From Rhizobium sp. BK650 (GTDB taxonomy: Bacteria > Pseudomonadota > Alphaproteobacteria > Rhizobiales > Rhizobiaceae), in the NCBI RefSeq assembly GCF_014195325.1, contig NZ_JACIBK010000002.1, positions 434,001 through 498,000 on the forward strand: a stretch of 64,000 bases of DNA, in the 5' to 3' direction. Position 1 is the stretch's first letter; each line of letters opens with the position of its first letter. Position numbers and translations under genes: made by a program. The notes beneath the pieces are model-generated. The model did not search any database, was not told where the DNA came from, and saw only the letters and a program-made list of their open reading frames with translations. Of this stretch, positions 33,907 through 43,502 are shown piece by piece.

Positions 33907-35106
33907 ATGGCTGAAGCCTCGCCGCTTTATGACACCTATTCTCGTGCCCCATTGCGGTTCGAGCGAGGTGAAGGCGTCTGGCTGATCACCGAAACCGGCG
34001 AGCGATATCTGGATTTTGGCGCAGGCGTTGCCGTCACGTCGGTGGGTCACGGCAACCCGCATGTCGTAGCGGCCCTCAAGGATCAGGCTGACAAGGTCTG
34101 GCACCTGTCCAACGTCTATGAGATCCCCGGCCAGGAAAAGCTTGCCAATCGTCTGACCGAAGCCACTTTCGCCGACAAGGTGTTCTTCACCAATTCCGGC
34201 GCCGAGGCTCTTGAGTGCGCTATCAAGACGGCGCGCCGCTACCAGTTCTCCAAGGGCCATCCGGAGCGCTTCCACATCATTACCTTCGAAGGCGCCTTCC
34301 ATGGCCGCACGCTGGCGACGATCGCCGCCGGCGGCCAGGAGAAGTATCTCGAAGGTTTCGGCCCGAAGACCCCTGGTTTCGACCAGGTGCCCTTCGGCGA
34401 TGTCGAGGCCGTGCGTGCCGCGATTACCGACAAGACGGCCGGCATTCTCATCGAGCCGGTGCAGGGTGAGGGCGGCGTCCGCCCGGCGACATCAGAATTC
34501 ATGAAGGCGCTCCGTCAGCTTTGCGATGAGCACGGCCTGCTCCTCATCCTCGACGAAGTCCAGACCGGCGTCGGCCGTACCGGCAAACTCTTCGCCCATG
34601 AATGGTCGGGTATAACGCCCGATATCATGGCGGTTGCCAAGGGTATCGGCGGCGGCTTCCCGCTTGGCGCCTGCCTTGCAACGGCAGAAGCCGCCTCGGG
34701 CATGAAGGCCGGCACGCATGGCTCCACCTATGGCGGCAACCCGCTGGCCATGGCTGTCGGTAACGCGGTCCTCGACGTCATCCTGGCTGAAGGCTTCCTG
34801 CAGCATGTCCGCGATGTCGCCCTCGTCTTCCGCCAGGGCCTTGCCTCGCTCAAGGATCGTTATCCCGATGTGATCGAAGATATCAGGGGCGAAGGCCTGC
34901 TGCTCGGCATCAAGGCTGCCATTCCATCGGCTGAACTGCTGAAGGAAATCCGCGCAGCACACCTTCTGGCGATCCCCGCAGGCGACAACGTTATCCGCCT
35001 GCTGCCGCCGCTGGTCGTAACCGCCGAGGAGGCGCGCGAGGGTCTTTCCCGCCTCGAACGCGCTGCCGAAAGCATCCGTGCCGCCAAGGTAAAGAAGAGC
35101 GCTTGA
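33907..35106 (+). CDS. argD: Acetylornithine aminotransferase
   Basis: 399 residues, class III PLP aminotransferase. It has the [14 protein letters not shown] segment, the FHGRTL loop, the DEVQTG aspartate contacting PLP, and the Schiff-base lysine in [17 protein letters not shown]. It converts N-acetylglutamate semialdehyde to N-acetylornithine in arginine synthesis (and can act in lysine synthesis). ATG start with AGGAG. It is followed 45 bp later by argF, forming the argDF operon usual in Rhizobiales. Confidence 0.95.
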   Translation: MAEASPLYDTYSRAPLRFERGEGVWLITETGERYLDFGAGVAVTSVGHGNPHVVAALKDQADKVWHLSNVYEIPGQEKLANRLTEATFADKVFFTNSGAEALECAIKTARRYQFSKGHPERFHIITFEGAFHGRTLATIAAGGQEKYLEGFGPKTPGFDQVPFGDVEAVRAAITDKTAGILIEPVQGEGGVRPATSEFMKALRQLCDEHGLLLILDEVQTGVGRTGKLFAHEWSGITPDIMAVAKGIGGGFPLGACLATAEAASGMKAGTHGSTYGGNPLAMAVGNAVLDVILAEGFLQHVRDVALVFRQGLASLKDRYPDVIEDIRGEGLLLGIKAAIPSAELLKEIRAAHLLAIPAGDNVIRLLPPLVVTAEEAREGLSRLERAAESIRAAKVKKSA

Positions 35107-35151
35107 TAGAATATTGCCCCGCCCGCTGGCGGGCGTAGCAGGTAAAGAACA

Positions 35152-36069
35152 ATGGCTTCCCCGAAACATTTCCTCGATCTCTCCGCAGTCACCGCATCCG
35201 ACCTCAGAACCATCATGGACGATGCCAAGCTGCGAAAGCAGGCATTCAAGGCCGGCACCGCGGACAAGCCGCTCGCCGGCAAGATGCTTGCCATGATCTT
35301 CGAAAAGCCGTCCACCCGAACCCGTGTCTCCTTCGATGTCGGCATGCGCCAGCTCGGCGGCGAGACTTTGTTCCTGTCGGGCACCGAAATGCAGCTCGGC
35401 CGCGCCGAGACGATCGGTGATACGGCGAAGGTTCTGTCGCGTTATGTCGATGCGATCATGATCCGCACGACCGAGCACAGCCGTATGCTGGAACTCGCCG
35501 AACACGCGACCGTACCCGTCATCAACGCGCTGACGGACGACACCCATCCCTGCCAGATCATGGCCGATATCATGACCTTCGAAGAGCATCGCGGCCCGAT
35601 CAAGGGAAAGACGATCGCCTGGACGGGCGACGGCAACAACGTGTTGCATTCGCTGGTGGAGGGGGCTGCCCGTTTCGGCTATCGTATGAACATGGCCGTA
35701 CCCCTTGGTTCCGAGCCTAAGGATCACTATCTGAACTGGGCCCGCAATGAGGGCGCCGAAATCATGCTTTACCATGATGCTGACCGTGCGGTCGCCGGCG
35801 TCGATTGTGTGGTGACCGATACCTGGGTCTCCATGAATCAGGAACATCGGGCCCGCGGTCACAATGTCTTCCAGCCTTATCAGGTCAACGCGCATTTGAT
35901 GGCGCAGGCCGGCAAAGACGCATTGTTCATGCACTGCCTTCCCGCTCATCGCGGTGAGGAGGTGACGGATGAGGTGATCGACGGCCCGCAATCCGTGGTC
36001 TTCGATGAAGCGGAAAACCGTCTTCATGCGCAGAAGTCGATTCTTGCTTGGTGCCTGGGCGCGATCTGA
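35152..36069 (+). CDS. argF: Ornithine carbamoyltransferase
   Basis: 305 residues. The carbamoyl-phosphate loop is [10 protein letters not shown], followed by [12 protein letters not shown]. The ornithine-site motifs DTWVSM and [11 protein letters not shown] are present (family HCLP). It makes citrulline from ornithine and carbamoyl phosphate in the cytoplasm, as a trimer in the family. It is cotranscribed with argD; a short hairpin (CGCCCGCTGGCGGGCG) lies in the 45-bp gap. Confidence 0.96.
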   Translation: MASPKHFLDLSAVTASDLRTIMDDAKLRKQAFKAGTADKPLAGKMLAMIFEKPSTRTRVSFDVGMRQLGGETLFLSGTEMQLGRAETIGDTAKVLSRYVDAIMIRTTEHSRMLELAEHATVPVINALTDDTHPCQIMADIMTFEEHRGPIKGKTIAWTGDGNNVLHSLVEGAARFGYRMNMAVPLGSEPKDHYLNWARNEGAEIMLYHDADRAVAGVDCVVTDTWVSMNQEHRARGHNVFQPYQVNAHLMAQAGKDALFMHCLPAHRGEEVTDEVIDGPQSVVFDEAENRLHAQKSILAWCLGAI

Positions 36070-36160
36070 ACCATAATCGGATGTCGCGAGTTCAAAACTC
36101 GCGGCTGCGCAAGCAGCCGGTGCGCTAGCCGGCTGCTCTGACAGAACAGGAGTGAAAGCC

Positions 36161-37153
36161 ATGGCAGAAGCTGCCGCCGCCCTCGGCGAGTTCGATTTCG
36201 CCGGCGATGATCATGTCGTCCCCTTCCAGGTGGAAGGGCTGGATGTGCGCGGTCGCGCCGTCCAGCTCGGCCCGATGCTGGATTCTATCCTCGAGCGCCA
36301 TCACTATCCGGCACCCGTCGCCCGCCTTCTGGCGGAAGTGGTGGTGCTCACGGTGCTGCTCGGCACTTCGCTGAAATTCGAGGGCAAATTCACGGTCCAG
36401 ACCAAGAGCGACGGTCCTGTCGATCTCCTGGTTGCCGATTTCTCGACACCGGAAAATGTCCGGGCCTATGCCCGTTTCGACCGGGGGCTGCTCGATAAGG
36501 CGATCGCGGCAGGCGAAACCGAGCCCGAGCAGCTTCTCGGCAAGGGTATACTGGCCTTCACCATCGATCAGGGCAAGTTCAGCCAGCCCTATCAGGGCAT
36601 TGTCGCGCTCGATGGTACCTCGCTCGAAGACATTGCCGGCGTCTATTTCCGCCAGTCGGAACAGATCCCGACGCGCGTGCGCCTCGCAGCCGCCGAGCTT
36701 TTTGATCGCGATGAGAATGGCAAGCCGCGTCATCGCTGGCGGGCAGGGGGCCTCGTCGCCCAGTTCCTGCCGGAAGCGCCGGAGCGCATGCGCCAGCCCG
36801 ACCTTCATGGCGGTGATGGCGATACGGAGACCCGCGCCAATGTCGAGGACGATGCCTGGACCGAAGCCCGCTCGCTCGTCGAAACCGTAGATGCGGACGA
36901 ACTGACCGATCCGCAGGTCGGAACGGAACGCCTGCTTTTCCGCCTTTTCCACGAGCGCGGTGTGCGCGTCTACGATCCGCGCGCCGTCTTCGACCGCTGC
37001 AGCTGTTCGCGCGAAAAGATCGGTGGCGTGCTGAAGGGCTTCAGCGCCGAGGAGATCGAGGCGAGCCAAGAAAACGGGGAGATCTCGGTTACCTGCGAGT
37101 TCTGCTCCACGACCTATCGCTTCCCGGTGCATGAGGTAGCACCGGCGGAGTGA
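36161..37153 (+). CDS. hslO: Redox-regulated chaperone Hsp33
   Basis: 330 residues from the ATG at 36161, nine bases after ACAGGAG; a GTG at 36152 is less well placed. The C-terminal zinc switch is intact: C280-S-C282 and C312-EF-C315. On oxidation the four cysteines form disulfides and the protein becomes a holdase chaperone. It follows argF in the same direction with hairpins in the 91-bp gap, as is frequent in rhizobia. It converges with apaG without overlap. Confidence 0.95.
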   Translation: MAEAAAALGEFDFAGDDHVVPFQVEGLDVRGRAVQLGPMLDSILERHHYPAPVARLLAEVVVLTVLLGTSLKFEGKFTVQTKSDGPVDLLVADFSTPENVRAYARFDRGLLDKAIAAGETEPEQLLGKGILAFTIDQGKFSQPYQGIVALDGTSLEDIAGVYFRQSEQIPTRVRLAAAELFDRDENGKPRHRWRAGGLVAQFLPEAPERMRQPDLHGGDGDTETRANVEDDAWTEARSLVETVDADELTDPQVGTERLLFRLFHERGVRVYDPRAVFDRCSCSREKIGGVLKGFSAEEIEASQENGEISVTCEFCSTTYRFPVHEVAPAE

Positions 37154-37546
37154 TCAGTTCAGCACTCTGAGCAGGCCGGGGGAATCCAGCGAGAAGGCGG
37201 GTATGTCGACATCGAACAGCTCGCCTTCGTCCGTCTCCATCTGGTAATGCCCGAACATCAGGCCGGATGGCGTATCGAGCGGGCAACCGGAAGAATATTC
37301 GTAAGTGTCGCCCGGCTGCAGCCGCGGCTGCTCGCCCACGACGCCGGGGCCGCTGACCTCGTCGATCTGCCCGTTCTGGTCGGTAATGTTCCAGTAGCGG
37401 TTGACGAGACGTACGGCGATCTTGGAATTGTTGCTGATGACCACACGATACCCCCAGACATAGCGGTCGTCGTCCGGATCGGATTGCTCCTCCAGATAAA
37501 AGGGTTCGACAACCACTTCGATGTCTCGTGTGAGGGCGCGATACAT
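37154..37546 (-). CDS. apaG: ApaG family protein
   Basis: 130 residues of the ApaG fibronectin-III-like fold. Typical segments are [69 protein letters not shown] and [10 protein letters not shown]. ApaG homologues are linked to Co2+/Mg2+ tolerance in enterics, with unclear biochemistry. Its last base abuts the end of hslO. No partner gene adjoins upstream. Confidence 0.93.
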   Translation of the reverse strand: MYRALTRDIEVVVEPFYLEEQSDPDDDRYVWGYRVVISNNSKIAVRLVNRYWNITDQNGQIDEVSGPGVVGEQPRLQPGDTYEYSSGCPLDTPSGLMFGHYQMETDEGELFDVDIPAFSLDSPGLLRVLN

Positions 37547-37740
37547 GCCTTACACCTTAGTCAAGATAAGTTACCCGTATCTTATAAGAGGCCCCATCCG
37601 TCAAGAAATGGTACAGTGATCACCGCCCTGCCACTCCCGGCTGGGCGGCCTTTCGTTCATTAAGCCTAACTCTCGGTGTTAATTTCAAGGCAAATGCCAC
37701 GGTCGCGGGATGATCCCTCCCGCTCTACACTTGAAGCGCA

Positions 37741-37780
37741 CGCATCGGCTCGAAAATCGATCCCGATCTTCAGAGCCGAT
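37741..37780. repeat. Short rhizobial palindrome downstream of metZ (related to copies 2 and 5)
   Basis: Inverted repeat with arms ATCGGCTC / GAGCCGAT around GAAAATCGATCCCGATCTTC. The central part matches the AAAATCGATTCC segment of the elements at 11257 and 46884. It is placed 11 bp beyond the metZ stop, so it may end that transcript. Confidence 0.6.
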
Positions 37781-37791
37781 ACTGGAGAAGA

Positions 37792-38976
37792 TCAGGCCGA
37801 AACCTTCGACAGCGCGCGGGCAAAATCCTCGACGAGATCATCCGTGTCTTCGATGCCGGCCGAGAAACGGACGGTTCCCGGCGAAATGCCGAGTTCGGCG
37901 CGGGCCTCGTCCGTCAGGTTCTTGTGCGTCGTCGTAGCCGGATGAGTGATCAGGCTCTTGGAGTCGCCGAGATTGTTGGAGATATTCACGATCTCGAGCG
38001 CATTCTGCAGAGCGAAGGCCGCTTCCTTGCCGCCCTTCAGTTCGAAGCACACGAGGGTGGAGCCGCCCGACATCTGCTTGGCGATGATATCGGCCTGCGG
38101 ATGATCCTTGCGGCCGGGATAGATGACCTTGGCGACCTTGCCTTGATCGGCGAGGAAATCGGCGATCTTTGCGGCATTCTGCGTCTGCTGCTTGACGCGC
38201 AGCGGCAGCGTCTCGATGCCCTTCAGGAGCGTCCAGGCATTGAACGGCGACATGGCCGGGCCGGTATGGCGGAAATAGTCGTGCAGGTTCTCGTCGATCC
38301 ATTCCTTGTCCGACAGCACCACGCCGCCGAGGCAGCGGCCCTGGCCGTCGATATGCTTAGTCGCGGAATAGACGACGATATGGGCGCCGAGCTCCAGCGG
38401 CTTCTGGAAGAGCGGCGTCGCAAACACATTGTCGACGACGACCTTTGCGCCGATCTGATTGGCGAGCTTGGCGACACCCGAGATATCGACGACTTCCAGC
38501 GTGGGGTTGGTCGGGCTTTCCAGGAAGAAGACCTTGGTCTTCGGTGTAACAGCCCTTTCCCAGTTCTCCAGATAGCGGCCGTCAACCAGCGTGCAGTCGA
38601 TGCCGTATTTCGGCGCCAGCGTTTCGACCACCCAGCGGCAGGAGCCGAAGAGCGCACGCGCTGCAACGATATGATCGCCGGCCTTCAACTGGCAGAGGAT
38701 GGCAGCGGTAACAGCGGCCATGCCGGAGGCGGTGGCGCGGGCATCTTCGGCGCCTTCCAGCATGCACATGCGCTTTTCGAACATGTCATTGGTGGGGCTG
38801 CCGTAGCGCGCGTAGATAAACCCGTCCGTTTCGCCCTTGAAGCGCGCTTCCGCTGCTTCTGAAGTATCGTAGACGAAGCCCTGCGTGAGATAGATTGCTT
38901 CCGAAGTCTCGCCATATTGCGAGCGCAGCGTACCACCGTGGACGAGTTGGGTTGCCGGGCGCCAAGTCTTGCTCAT
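37792..38976 (-). CDS. metZ: O-succinylhomoserine sulfhydrylase
   Basis: 394 residues from the ATG at 38974-38976 (MSKTWRPATQLVHGGTLRSQYGETSEAIYLTQGF); an upstream in-frame start would run into the terminator of the leader. It is a Cys/Met-metabolism PLP enzyme with the lysine in YSATKHIDGQGRCLGG and FLESPTNPTLEV upstream. The MetZ group makes homocysteine directly from O-succinylhomoserine and sulfide. A SAM-II riboswitch plus terminator precedes it, so expression falls when S-adenosylmethionine is abundant, agreeing with the methionine assignment. Confidence 0.93.
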   Translation of the reverse strand: MSKTWRPATQLVHGGTLRSQYGETSEAIYLTQGFVYDTSEAAEARFKGETDGFIYARYGSPTNDMFEKRMCMLEGAEDARATASGMAAVTAAILCQLKAGDHIVAARALFGSCRWVVETLAPKYGIDCTLVDGRYLENWERAVTPKTKVFFLESPTNPTLEVVDISGVAKLANQIGAKVVVDNVFATPLFQKPLELGAHIVVYSATKHIDGQGRCLGGVVLSDKEWIDENLHDYFRHTGPAMSPFNAWTLLKGIETLPLRVKQQTQNAAKIADFLADQGKVAKVIYPGRKDHPQADIIAKQMSGGSTLVCFELKGGKEAAFALQNALEIVNISNNLGDSKSLITHPATTTHKNLTDEARAELGISPGTVRFSAGIEDTDDLVEDFARALSKVSA

Positions 38977-38998
38977 GCCATCACCACTTTCAAACAAC

Positions 38999-39028
38999 AA
39001 AAAAACCGGCCGCAAATGCAGACCGGTT
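38999..39028 (-). terminator. Intrinsic terminator in the metZ leader
   Basis: On the minus strand AACCGG (39028-39023) pairs with CCGGTT (39009-39004), and the run T7 follows. AACCGG overlaps CCGGTC (39026-39021), which can instead pair with GACCGG at the riboswitch 3' end. Confidence 0.8.
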
Positions 39029-39032
39029 TCAA

Positions 39033-39093
39033 CCCGGTCTTTTTAGCCACTTGTTTAACGTGGCTGCAAGCCGACCGGCCAAATCACCACGGG
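39033..39093 (-). ncRNA. SAM-II riboswitch (metA-type RNA element)
   Basis: Read on the minus strand, P1 is CGTGG / CCACG (39091-39087 with 39063-39059). The conserved TGATTTGGCC and CTTGCAGCC surround the loop, and TTAAACAAGTGGCTAAAAA precedes GACCGG (39039-39034). The loop CCGGTC (39078-39073) pairs with GACCGG to form the pseudoknot. This matches the alphaproteobacterial SAM-II consensus and lies 57 bases before metZ. Confidence 0.92.
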
Positions 39094-39101
39094 ATAAAAT
39101 T

Positions 39102-39130
39102 GCAATACTGCCGTTCTGCGCTTGCGTCAA
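39102..39130 (-). promoter_or_regulatory. Probable metZ promoter
   Basis: Minus strand: TTGACG (39130-39125), 17-bp spacer, TATTGC (39107-39102). Transcription would start about 5-10 bases before the riboswitch. Confidence 0.6.
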
Positions 39131-39176
39131 TTCCCCGACTTTGGTTTTGTCGGCAGCAAATTATGGATGGAGCATG

Positions 39177-40268
39177 ATGGCTCGCGACACTGGAATTCTG
39201 GCCGACCGCGCGATAGCAGCGCTGTTTGAAACGGGGCGTCTTCAAAGCGAACGTGAGCTCGATCGCGATCAGATCCAGCCCGCAAGCCTGGACCTGCGGC
39301 TGGGCGCCAAGGCTTTCCGTGTGCGCGCCAGCTTCATGCCGGGCCCGTCCCATCTCGTTTCCGACAAGCTCGACCGGCTGAGCCTGCATGTCATCGATCT
39401 CGGCGAAGGCGCGGTGCTGGAAACCGGCTGCGTCTACATCGTGCCGCTGATGGAGCATCTCGACTTGCCGGCCGATATGTCGGCCTCGGCCAATCCGAAG
39501 AGCTCGACCGGCCGCCTCGATATTTTCACGCGTGTCATCACTGACTATGCACAGGAATTCGACAAGATCCCGGCGGGCTATTCCGGCCCGCTTTATCTCG
39601 AAATCAGCCCGCGCACCTTCCCGATCGTCGTGCGCCGCGGCTCTCGCCTGTCGCAGATCCGCTTCCGCGTCGGCCATTCGGTTCTCAGCGAACCGGATCT
39701 TCTGAAGCTGCACGAAGCGGAAACGCTGGTCGCTGCCAAGCAGCCGAATATCTCCGGCGGCGGCATCGCATTGTCCATCGATCTGACGGGCGACAAGGAT
39801 GGCCTGATCGGCTATCGCGGCAAGCACCACACCGCCGTCGTCGATGTCGACAAGAAGGATCAGCACGATATCTACGATTTCTGGGAGCCGCTCTACAGCC
39901 GCGGCCGCAACGAGCTGATTCTCGATCCGGATGAGTTCTACATCCTCGTCTCACGCGAGGCGGTGCATGTCCCGCCCGACTACGCGGCCGAAATGACGCC
40001 CTTCGATCCGCTGGTCGGCGAATTCCGCGTCCACTACGCCGGCTTCTTCGACCCTGGCTTCGGCCATGCCCCGGCCGGCGGGCGCGGCAGCCGCGCGGTG
40101 CTTGAAGTGCGCAGCCACGAAGTCCCCTTCATCCTCGAAGACGGCCAGATCGTCGGCCGCCTGATCTATGAGCACATGCAGGAGCAACCGTCGAGCCTCT
40201 ACGGCTCAGGCCTCGGTTCCAACTATCAGGCCCAGGGCCTGAAGCTCTCGAAGCATTTCCGCATCTGA
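39177..40268 (+). CDS. dcd: 2'-deoxycytidine 5'-triphosphate deaminase (long alphaproteobacterial form)
   Basis: 363 residues from the second of two adjacent ATGs; GGATGGAG lies 5-12 bases upstream. The long form has two DCD-like halves: IQPASLDLRLG with ASANPKSSTGRLDIFTRVI in the first half, and ILDPDEFYILVSREAVHVPPDYAAEM and HYAGFFDPGFG in the second. It deaminates dCTP toward dUTP for thymidylate supply. E. coli Dcd is 193 residues, so the double-length form is typical of this class. It is divergent from metZ with a 200-bp control region between. Confidence 0.92.
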   Translation: MARDTGILADRAIAALFETGRLQSERELDRDQIQPASLDLRLGAKAFRVRASFMPGPSHLVSDKLDRLSLHVIDLGEGAVLETGCVYIVPLMEHLDLPADMSASANPKSSTGRLDIFTRVITDYAQEFDKIPAGYSGPLYLEISPRTFPIVVRRGSRLSQIRFRVGHSVLSEPDLLKLHEAETLVAAKQPNISGGGIALSIDLTGDKDGLIGYRGKHHTAVVDVDKKDQHDIYDFWEPLYSRGRNELILDPDEFYILVSREAVHVPPDYAAEMTPFDPLVGEFRVHYAGFFDPGFGHAPAGGRGSRAVLEVRSHEVPFILEDGQIVGRLIYEHMQEQPSSLYGSGLGSNYQAQGLKLSKHFRI

Positions 40269-40327
40269 TATGCGGTGATGCCGCGACTTGACAGCGACGG
40301 CCATCTGTTGGAAGTCTCAAGTGGTTG

Positions 40328-40401
40328 GCGGGTGTAGCTCAATGGTAGAGCAGCAGCTTCCCAAGCTGAATACGAGGGTTCGATTCCCTTCACCCGCTCC
40401 A
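40328..40401 (+). tRNA. tRNA-Gly (anticodon CCC), CCA encoded
   Basis: Acceptor stem GCGGGTG / CACCCGC, D-arm TAGCTCAATGGTAGAGC, anticodon loop TTCCCAA within GCAGC / GCTGA, T-arm with GGTTCGATTCC, then T and CCA. The outermost anticodon-stem pair (G-A) is mismatched. Confidence 0.95.
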
Positions 40402-40409
40402 GCTACCTC

Positions 40410-40691
40410 TCAATCTCTTCCGAAAATATTGATCGGCCGGTACCGGCGATGAGCGATTGCCAGCGTGCGATCCGGGCGGATGATATAGATCTCCTCGACC
40501 TGGCGGCCATACTGATCGATGAAATCATGCGGGAAAGTCGAGCCGACAGGCGATTTCGTCAGTTTCGTGCGCGGCTGGCCATTATAGGTGATGCTGCCGG
40601 GGATGGGCTCGATGCCGGGCCCGGTATATTCGACAGTCGTGCAGCCGGCGAGCGTCAGCGCGCCAAAGAGGCCAAGTGCAATAAGTTTCAT
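40410..40691 (-). CDS. Small outer-membrane or periplasmic lipoprotein
   Basis: 93 residues from the ATG at 40689-40691: MKLIALGLFGALTLAGC is a lipoprotein signal with cleavage before C17. The mature part has VEYTGPGIEPIPGSITYNGQPRTKLTKSPVGSTFPHDFIDQYGRQVEEIYIIRPD. The frame stays open upstream to 41036 but without a signal sequence or sensible composition, so that longer reading is rejected. It is a rhizobial protein of unknown function beside tRNA-Gly; no catalytic motif is visible. Confidence 0.8.
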   Translation of the reverse strand: MKLIALGLFGALTLAGCTTVEYTGPGIEPIPGSITYNGQPRTKLTKSPVGSTFPHDFIDQYGRQVEEIYIIRPDRTLAIAHRRYRPINIFGRD

Positions 40692-41053
40692 GTCCAGAGC
40701 CTTTCCTTCCGCTGCACGGTGGCATTGTACCGCAATTCGCGGAAAGCTCACGATGGAAACGGAGCGATCACTTCGATCTGATCTCGTCACCAGCTTTCTG
40801 TAGAGGCCGCCGGCGTCACGATGCCGCTCGATTGACCTGCGTTTGCCACTCGTGGTGCGATCTGCTAAATCGGCACTGTCGAAAAAGGCAGGACCGGATA
40901 AGGTAAGCCCGGTCCCTCCCATCATGGGAAGCTCTGCTCCGTGTTTCACACGAGAACCCGCGACGTGGCCCGCATGCGAATGCGGGGTCCCGGCGGCATG
41001 CGGAGCGTATAGGAACGCACTCCTCCGGGATTTCATTTTCGAAGGAGACTTTC
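40692..41053. other. Intergenic stretch with no recognised feature
   Basis: 362 bp between the leftward lipoprotein gene and the rightward VOC gene. It should contain both promoters. No convincing gene, repeat or RNA was recognised; the ribosome site GAAGGAG of the VOC gene lies at its right end. Confidence 0.5.
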
Positions 41054-41437
41054 ATGCGCTTGAACCATTTTGATTTCTACGTCCCCGATATCGCCGCCAC
41101 GGCCGATTTCTTCCTGCGTTATTTTGGCCTGTCATTGCAGGAGATGAACGAGCGGATCGGTCGGGCGATCCTTCATGACGGTGAGGGCGCCGAGATCGTC
41201 TTGAGTCGCCCGCACCCGAAATTCGGCGGTGCCGATCAGGTCGAACTGCAAAAGCAGACCTATCATATCGGCTTCATTCTTTCCGAAAGATCTGACGTCG
41301 ACCGGCTCTATGGCCGCTTGGTGGCAGATGACGCCGTCCTCTCGGGACCGCCGGCCGCCATCCGCGGCGGTTGGCTGTTCTACTGCACGGCCCCCGGCAA
41401 TATTCTTGTCGAGATTGGCTGGCGTCCGCCAGTCTGA
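41054..41437 (+). CDS. VOC-superfamily protein (glyoxalase/dioxygenase-like)
   Basis: 127 residues, one VOC unit pair: MRLNHFDFYVPDIAATADFFLRYFGLSLQE at the start, YHIGFILSERSDVDRLYGRL in the middle and LFYCTAPGNILVEIGWRP at the end. Candidate metal ligands are H5, H in YHIGF and E in LVEIGW. The family binds metals and handles small organic substrates or antibiotics. There is no operon partner, so the reaction cannot be stated. Confidence 0.8.
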   Translation: MRLNHFDFYVPDIAATADFFLRYFGLSLQEMNERIGRAILHDGEGAEIVLSRPHPKFGGADQVELQKQTYHIGFILSERSDVDRLYGRLVADDAVLSGPPAAIRGGWLFYCTAPGNILVEIGWRPPV

Positions 41438-41454
41438 ATAGGGCTCGAAACGAG

Positions 41455-41478
41455 AATGGGCGGCCGAAGCCGCCCATT
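41455..41478. terminator. Bidirectional terminator between VOC and chemoreceptor genes
   Basis: 10-bp perfect stem AATGGGCGGC / GCCGCCCATT with a CGAA (minus strand TTCG) tetraloop, between convergent genes. T tracts are short on both sides. Confidence 0.75.
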
Positions 41479-41501
41479 TGTCACTCACTTCGATCTCGAG
41501 C

Positions 41502-43502
41502 TCAGAATTCCGTCCAGTCCGCTTCCTGGCTGCTGGACGGGGCGGCGGCATTGCTCGCGCCAAAGGCGCTGGCGAGCTTCTGGCCAAGTGCGCGGGCCGG
41601 GGAAGCCTTCGGGCGTGCGGTGCTTTCGGCAACGCGAACCGGGGCTCTGGCGGCTGGGCGTGAGGCAGTGCGCTGCCCGGCCGGCGCCGTCGGGATCGGC
41701 GCGGCGGCAACGAAGCCGCCGGTGCCCGTCAGGCGGAACTGGCCGAGCAGGTTGTTGAGCGCCGTCGCCTCCGTGGCAAGGCCGTGGCTTGCCGCCGTCG
41801 ATTCCTCGACCATGGCTGCATTCTGCTGCGTGCTCTGATCCATCGTATTGACGGCGGTGTTGATCTCCTGCAGTCCAATCGACTGCTCGCGCGCAGCTTC
41901 GGCGATCGCGTGGACGTGCTGGTTGATTTCCTGCACCTCGTGGACGATCGCATCGAGCGCTTTGCCCGTTTCGCCCACCAACGAGACGCCGGTTTGCACA
42001 TGCGTGCCTGATGTGGTGATCAGCGCCTTGATCTCCTTGGCGGCGTTTGCAGAGCGCTGGGCAAGCTCACGCACTTCCTGCGCCACGACAGCAAAGCCCT
42101 TGCCGGCTTCACCGGCGCGCGCAGCTTCAACGCCGGCGTTGAGCGCCAAGAGGTTCGTCTGGAAGGCGATATCGTCGATGACGCCGATGATATTGCCAAT
42201 CTCGACGGAAGACTGCTCGATCTGATGCATAGCAGCGACCGCCTTACGGACGATGTCACCGGATTTCTCTGCACCAAGACGAGTACGGGCAACGAGTTGG
42301 CTTGCCTCTTCGGCGCGCTTTGCTGCGTCTTTCACTGTCGTCGTGATCTCTTCAAGCGCTGCTGCCGTCTCTTCGACGGAGGCTGCCTGCTGTTCGGTAC
42401 GCTTCGAAAGCTCGTCGGCAGACGACCGGATCTCGTTGGCGCCGGCGCCGATCGCCCGCGCATTCGAGCCGACCGTGTGCATGGTCTCGTTGAGCTTCTC
42501 GACCGAATTGTTGAAGTCCTGGCGCAGTGCATCGAGATGCGCGACGAAGGGCGTGTCGATATGCGAGACGAGGTCGCCGGCCGAGAGCCTGCGCAGGCCG
42601 TCGCCGAGCGCATTGACCGCACGTTCGAGATCGGCGGCTTCGGCGGCCTTCTGCGCTTCGCGTTCGCGGCGCTCGCTGTCGCTGAGGCTGCGATCGGCTT
42701 CGGCGCGGGCTTCGAGCTGCACGCGCGCGATTGCGTTGTCACGGAAGACGGAGACGGCCTCCGCCATCTTGCCGATTTCGTCGTGACGGTCGAGCCCGGC
42801 GATGTCACTGTCCGTGTCACCCTCGGCGAGACTCGTCATGCGCTCGCGCAGCTTTGCCATAGGGCTGGTGATGCCGATCTGGGCGACGACGATGCTGAGA
42901 CCGATGGCACCGACGACGGCCAGGCCGATCAATGCGAAGCAGAGGTTGATGCGTTCGTTGACGGAAGCCGAAAGAGCGTCGCCGCCGTCATTGAGCATCG
43001 CCATCATCGCATCGTTGTTGGCGATCATCTTCGGCGTCAGCGCGTTGAGCTTGGCATTGATCAGGCCGACATTCGCCAGTGCGCCGGTGCTGTCTTTAGC
43101 TTTGCTCTGGTCGACGATCTTGTTCGCCAGGGCTTCGATTTCATCAATGGCAACCAGGATTTCTTCGATCGCCGCCTTGCGGCTGGGCACAAGCGCCAAC
43201 GCCTGGTTCATGCGGTCGCGTGCCTGCGGCAGCTTGCTCGGTGTGGCAAGCGCCGTCTGGAATGCCGGCGTATCGGGCTTCATGTCGGCAAGCAGGCTCA
43301 CCTGCAGCACCGAGGCGACGACTGAAGCGCTGGCGCGCGCGCTCTGCATCGAAGCCAGCGCCTCATGATCGATGAAGGCGCTGTAGGCGACGTCCGCGCG
43401 ACGAAATTCGGAGATGACATAGATCAGTCCGGCTATCGTGATCAGCCCCAGCAGCGCCACGACCGATATGATTTTTGTGCGGATTTTCAGATGTTTCAGC
43501 AT
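41502..43502 (-). CDS. Methyl-accepting chemotaxis protein
   Basis: 666 residues. The first membrane segment is IISVVALLGLITIAGLIYVI; a helical periplasmic four-helix-bundle-type sensor spans about 35-190; the second segment is INLCFALIGLAVVGAIGLSIVVAQIGI. HAMP region(s) follow (PMAKLRERMTSLAEGDTD), then the signalling domain with hairpin tip IGVIDDIAFQTNLLALNAGVEAARAGEAGKGFAVVAQEVRELAQRSA. The last residues, DWTEF, resemble the NWETF pentapeptide that tethers CheR and CheB, so this is probably a major receptor. The ligand is unknown. No che genes lie nearby. Confidence 0.95.
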   Translation of the reverse strand: MLKHLKIRTKIISVVALLGLITIAGLIYVISEFRRADVAYSAFIDHEALASMQSARASASVVASVLQVSLLADMKPDTPAFQTALATPSKLPQARDRMNQALALVPSRKAAIEEILVAIDEIEALANKIVDQSKAKDSTGALANVGLINAKLNALTPKMIANNDAMMAMLNDGGDALSASVNERINLCFALIGLAVVGAIGLSIVVAQIGITSPMAKLRERMTSLAEGDTDSDIAGLDRHDEIGKMAEAVSVFRDNAIARVQLEARAEADRSLSDSERREREAQKAAEAADLERAVNALGDGLRRLSAGDLVSHIDTPFVAHLDALRQDFNNSVEKLNETMHTVGSNARAIGAGANEIRSSADELSKRTEQQAASVEETAAALEEITTTVKDAAKRAEEASQLVARTRLGAEKSGDIVRKAVAAMHQIEQSSVEIGNIIGVIDDIAFQTNLLALNAGVEAARAGEAGKGFAVVAQEVRELAQRSANAAKEIKALITTSGTHVQTGVSLVGETGKALDAIVHEVQEINQHVHAIAEAAREQSIGLQEINTAVNTMDQSTQQNAAMVEESTAASHGLATEATALNNLLGQFRLTGTGGFVAAAPIPTAPAGQRTASRPAARAPVRVAESTARPKASPARALGQKLASAFGASNAAAPSSSQEADWTEF

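Noticed and set aside
40692-41036. N-terminal extension of the small lipoprotein frame to a start at 41036
   Set aside because: The internal start gives a textbook lipoprotein signal, and the upstream residues have poor composition.
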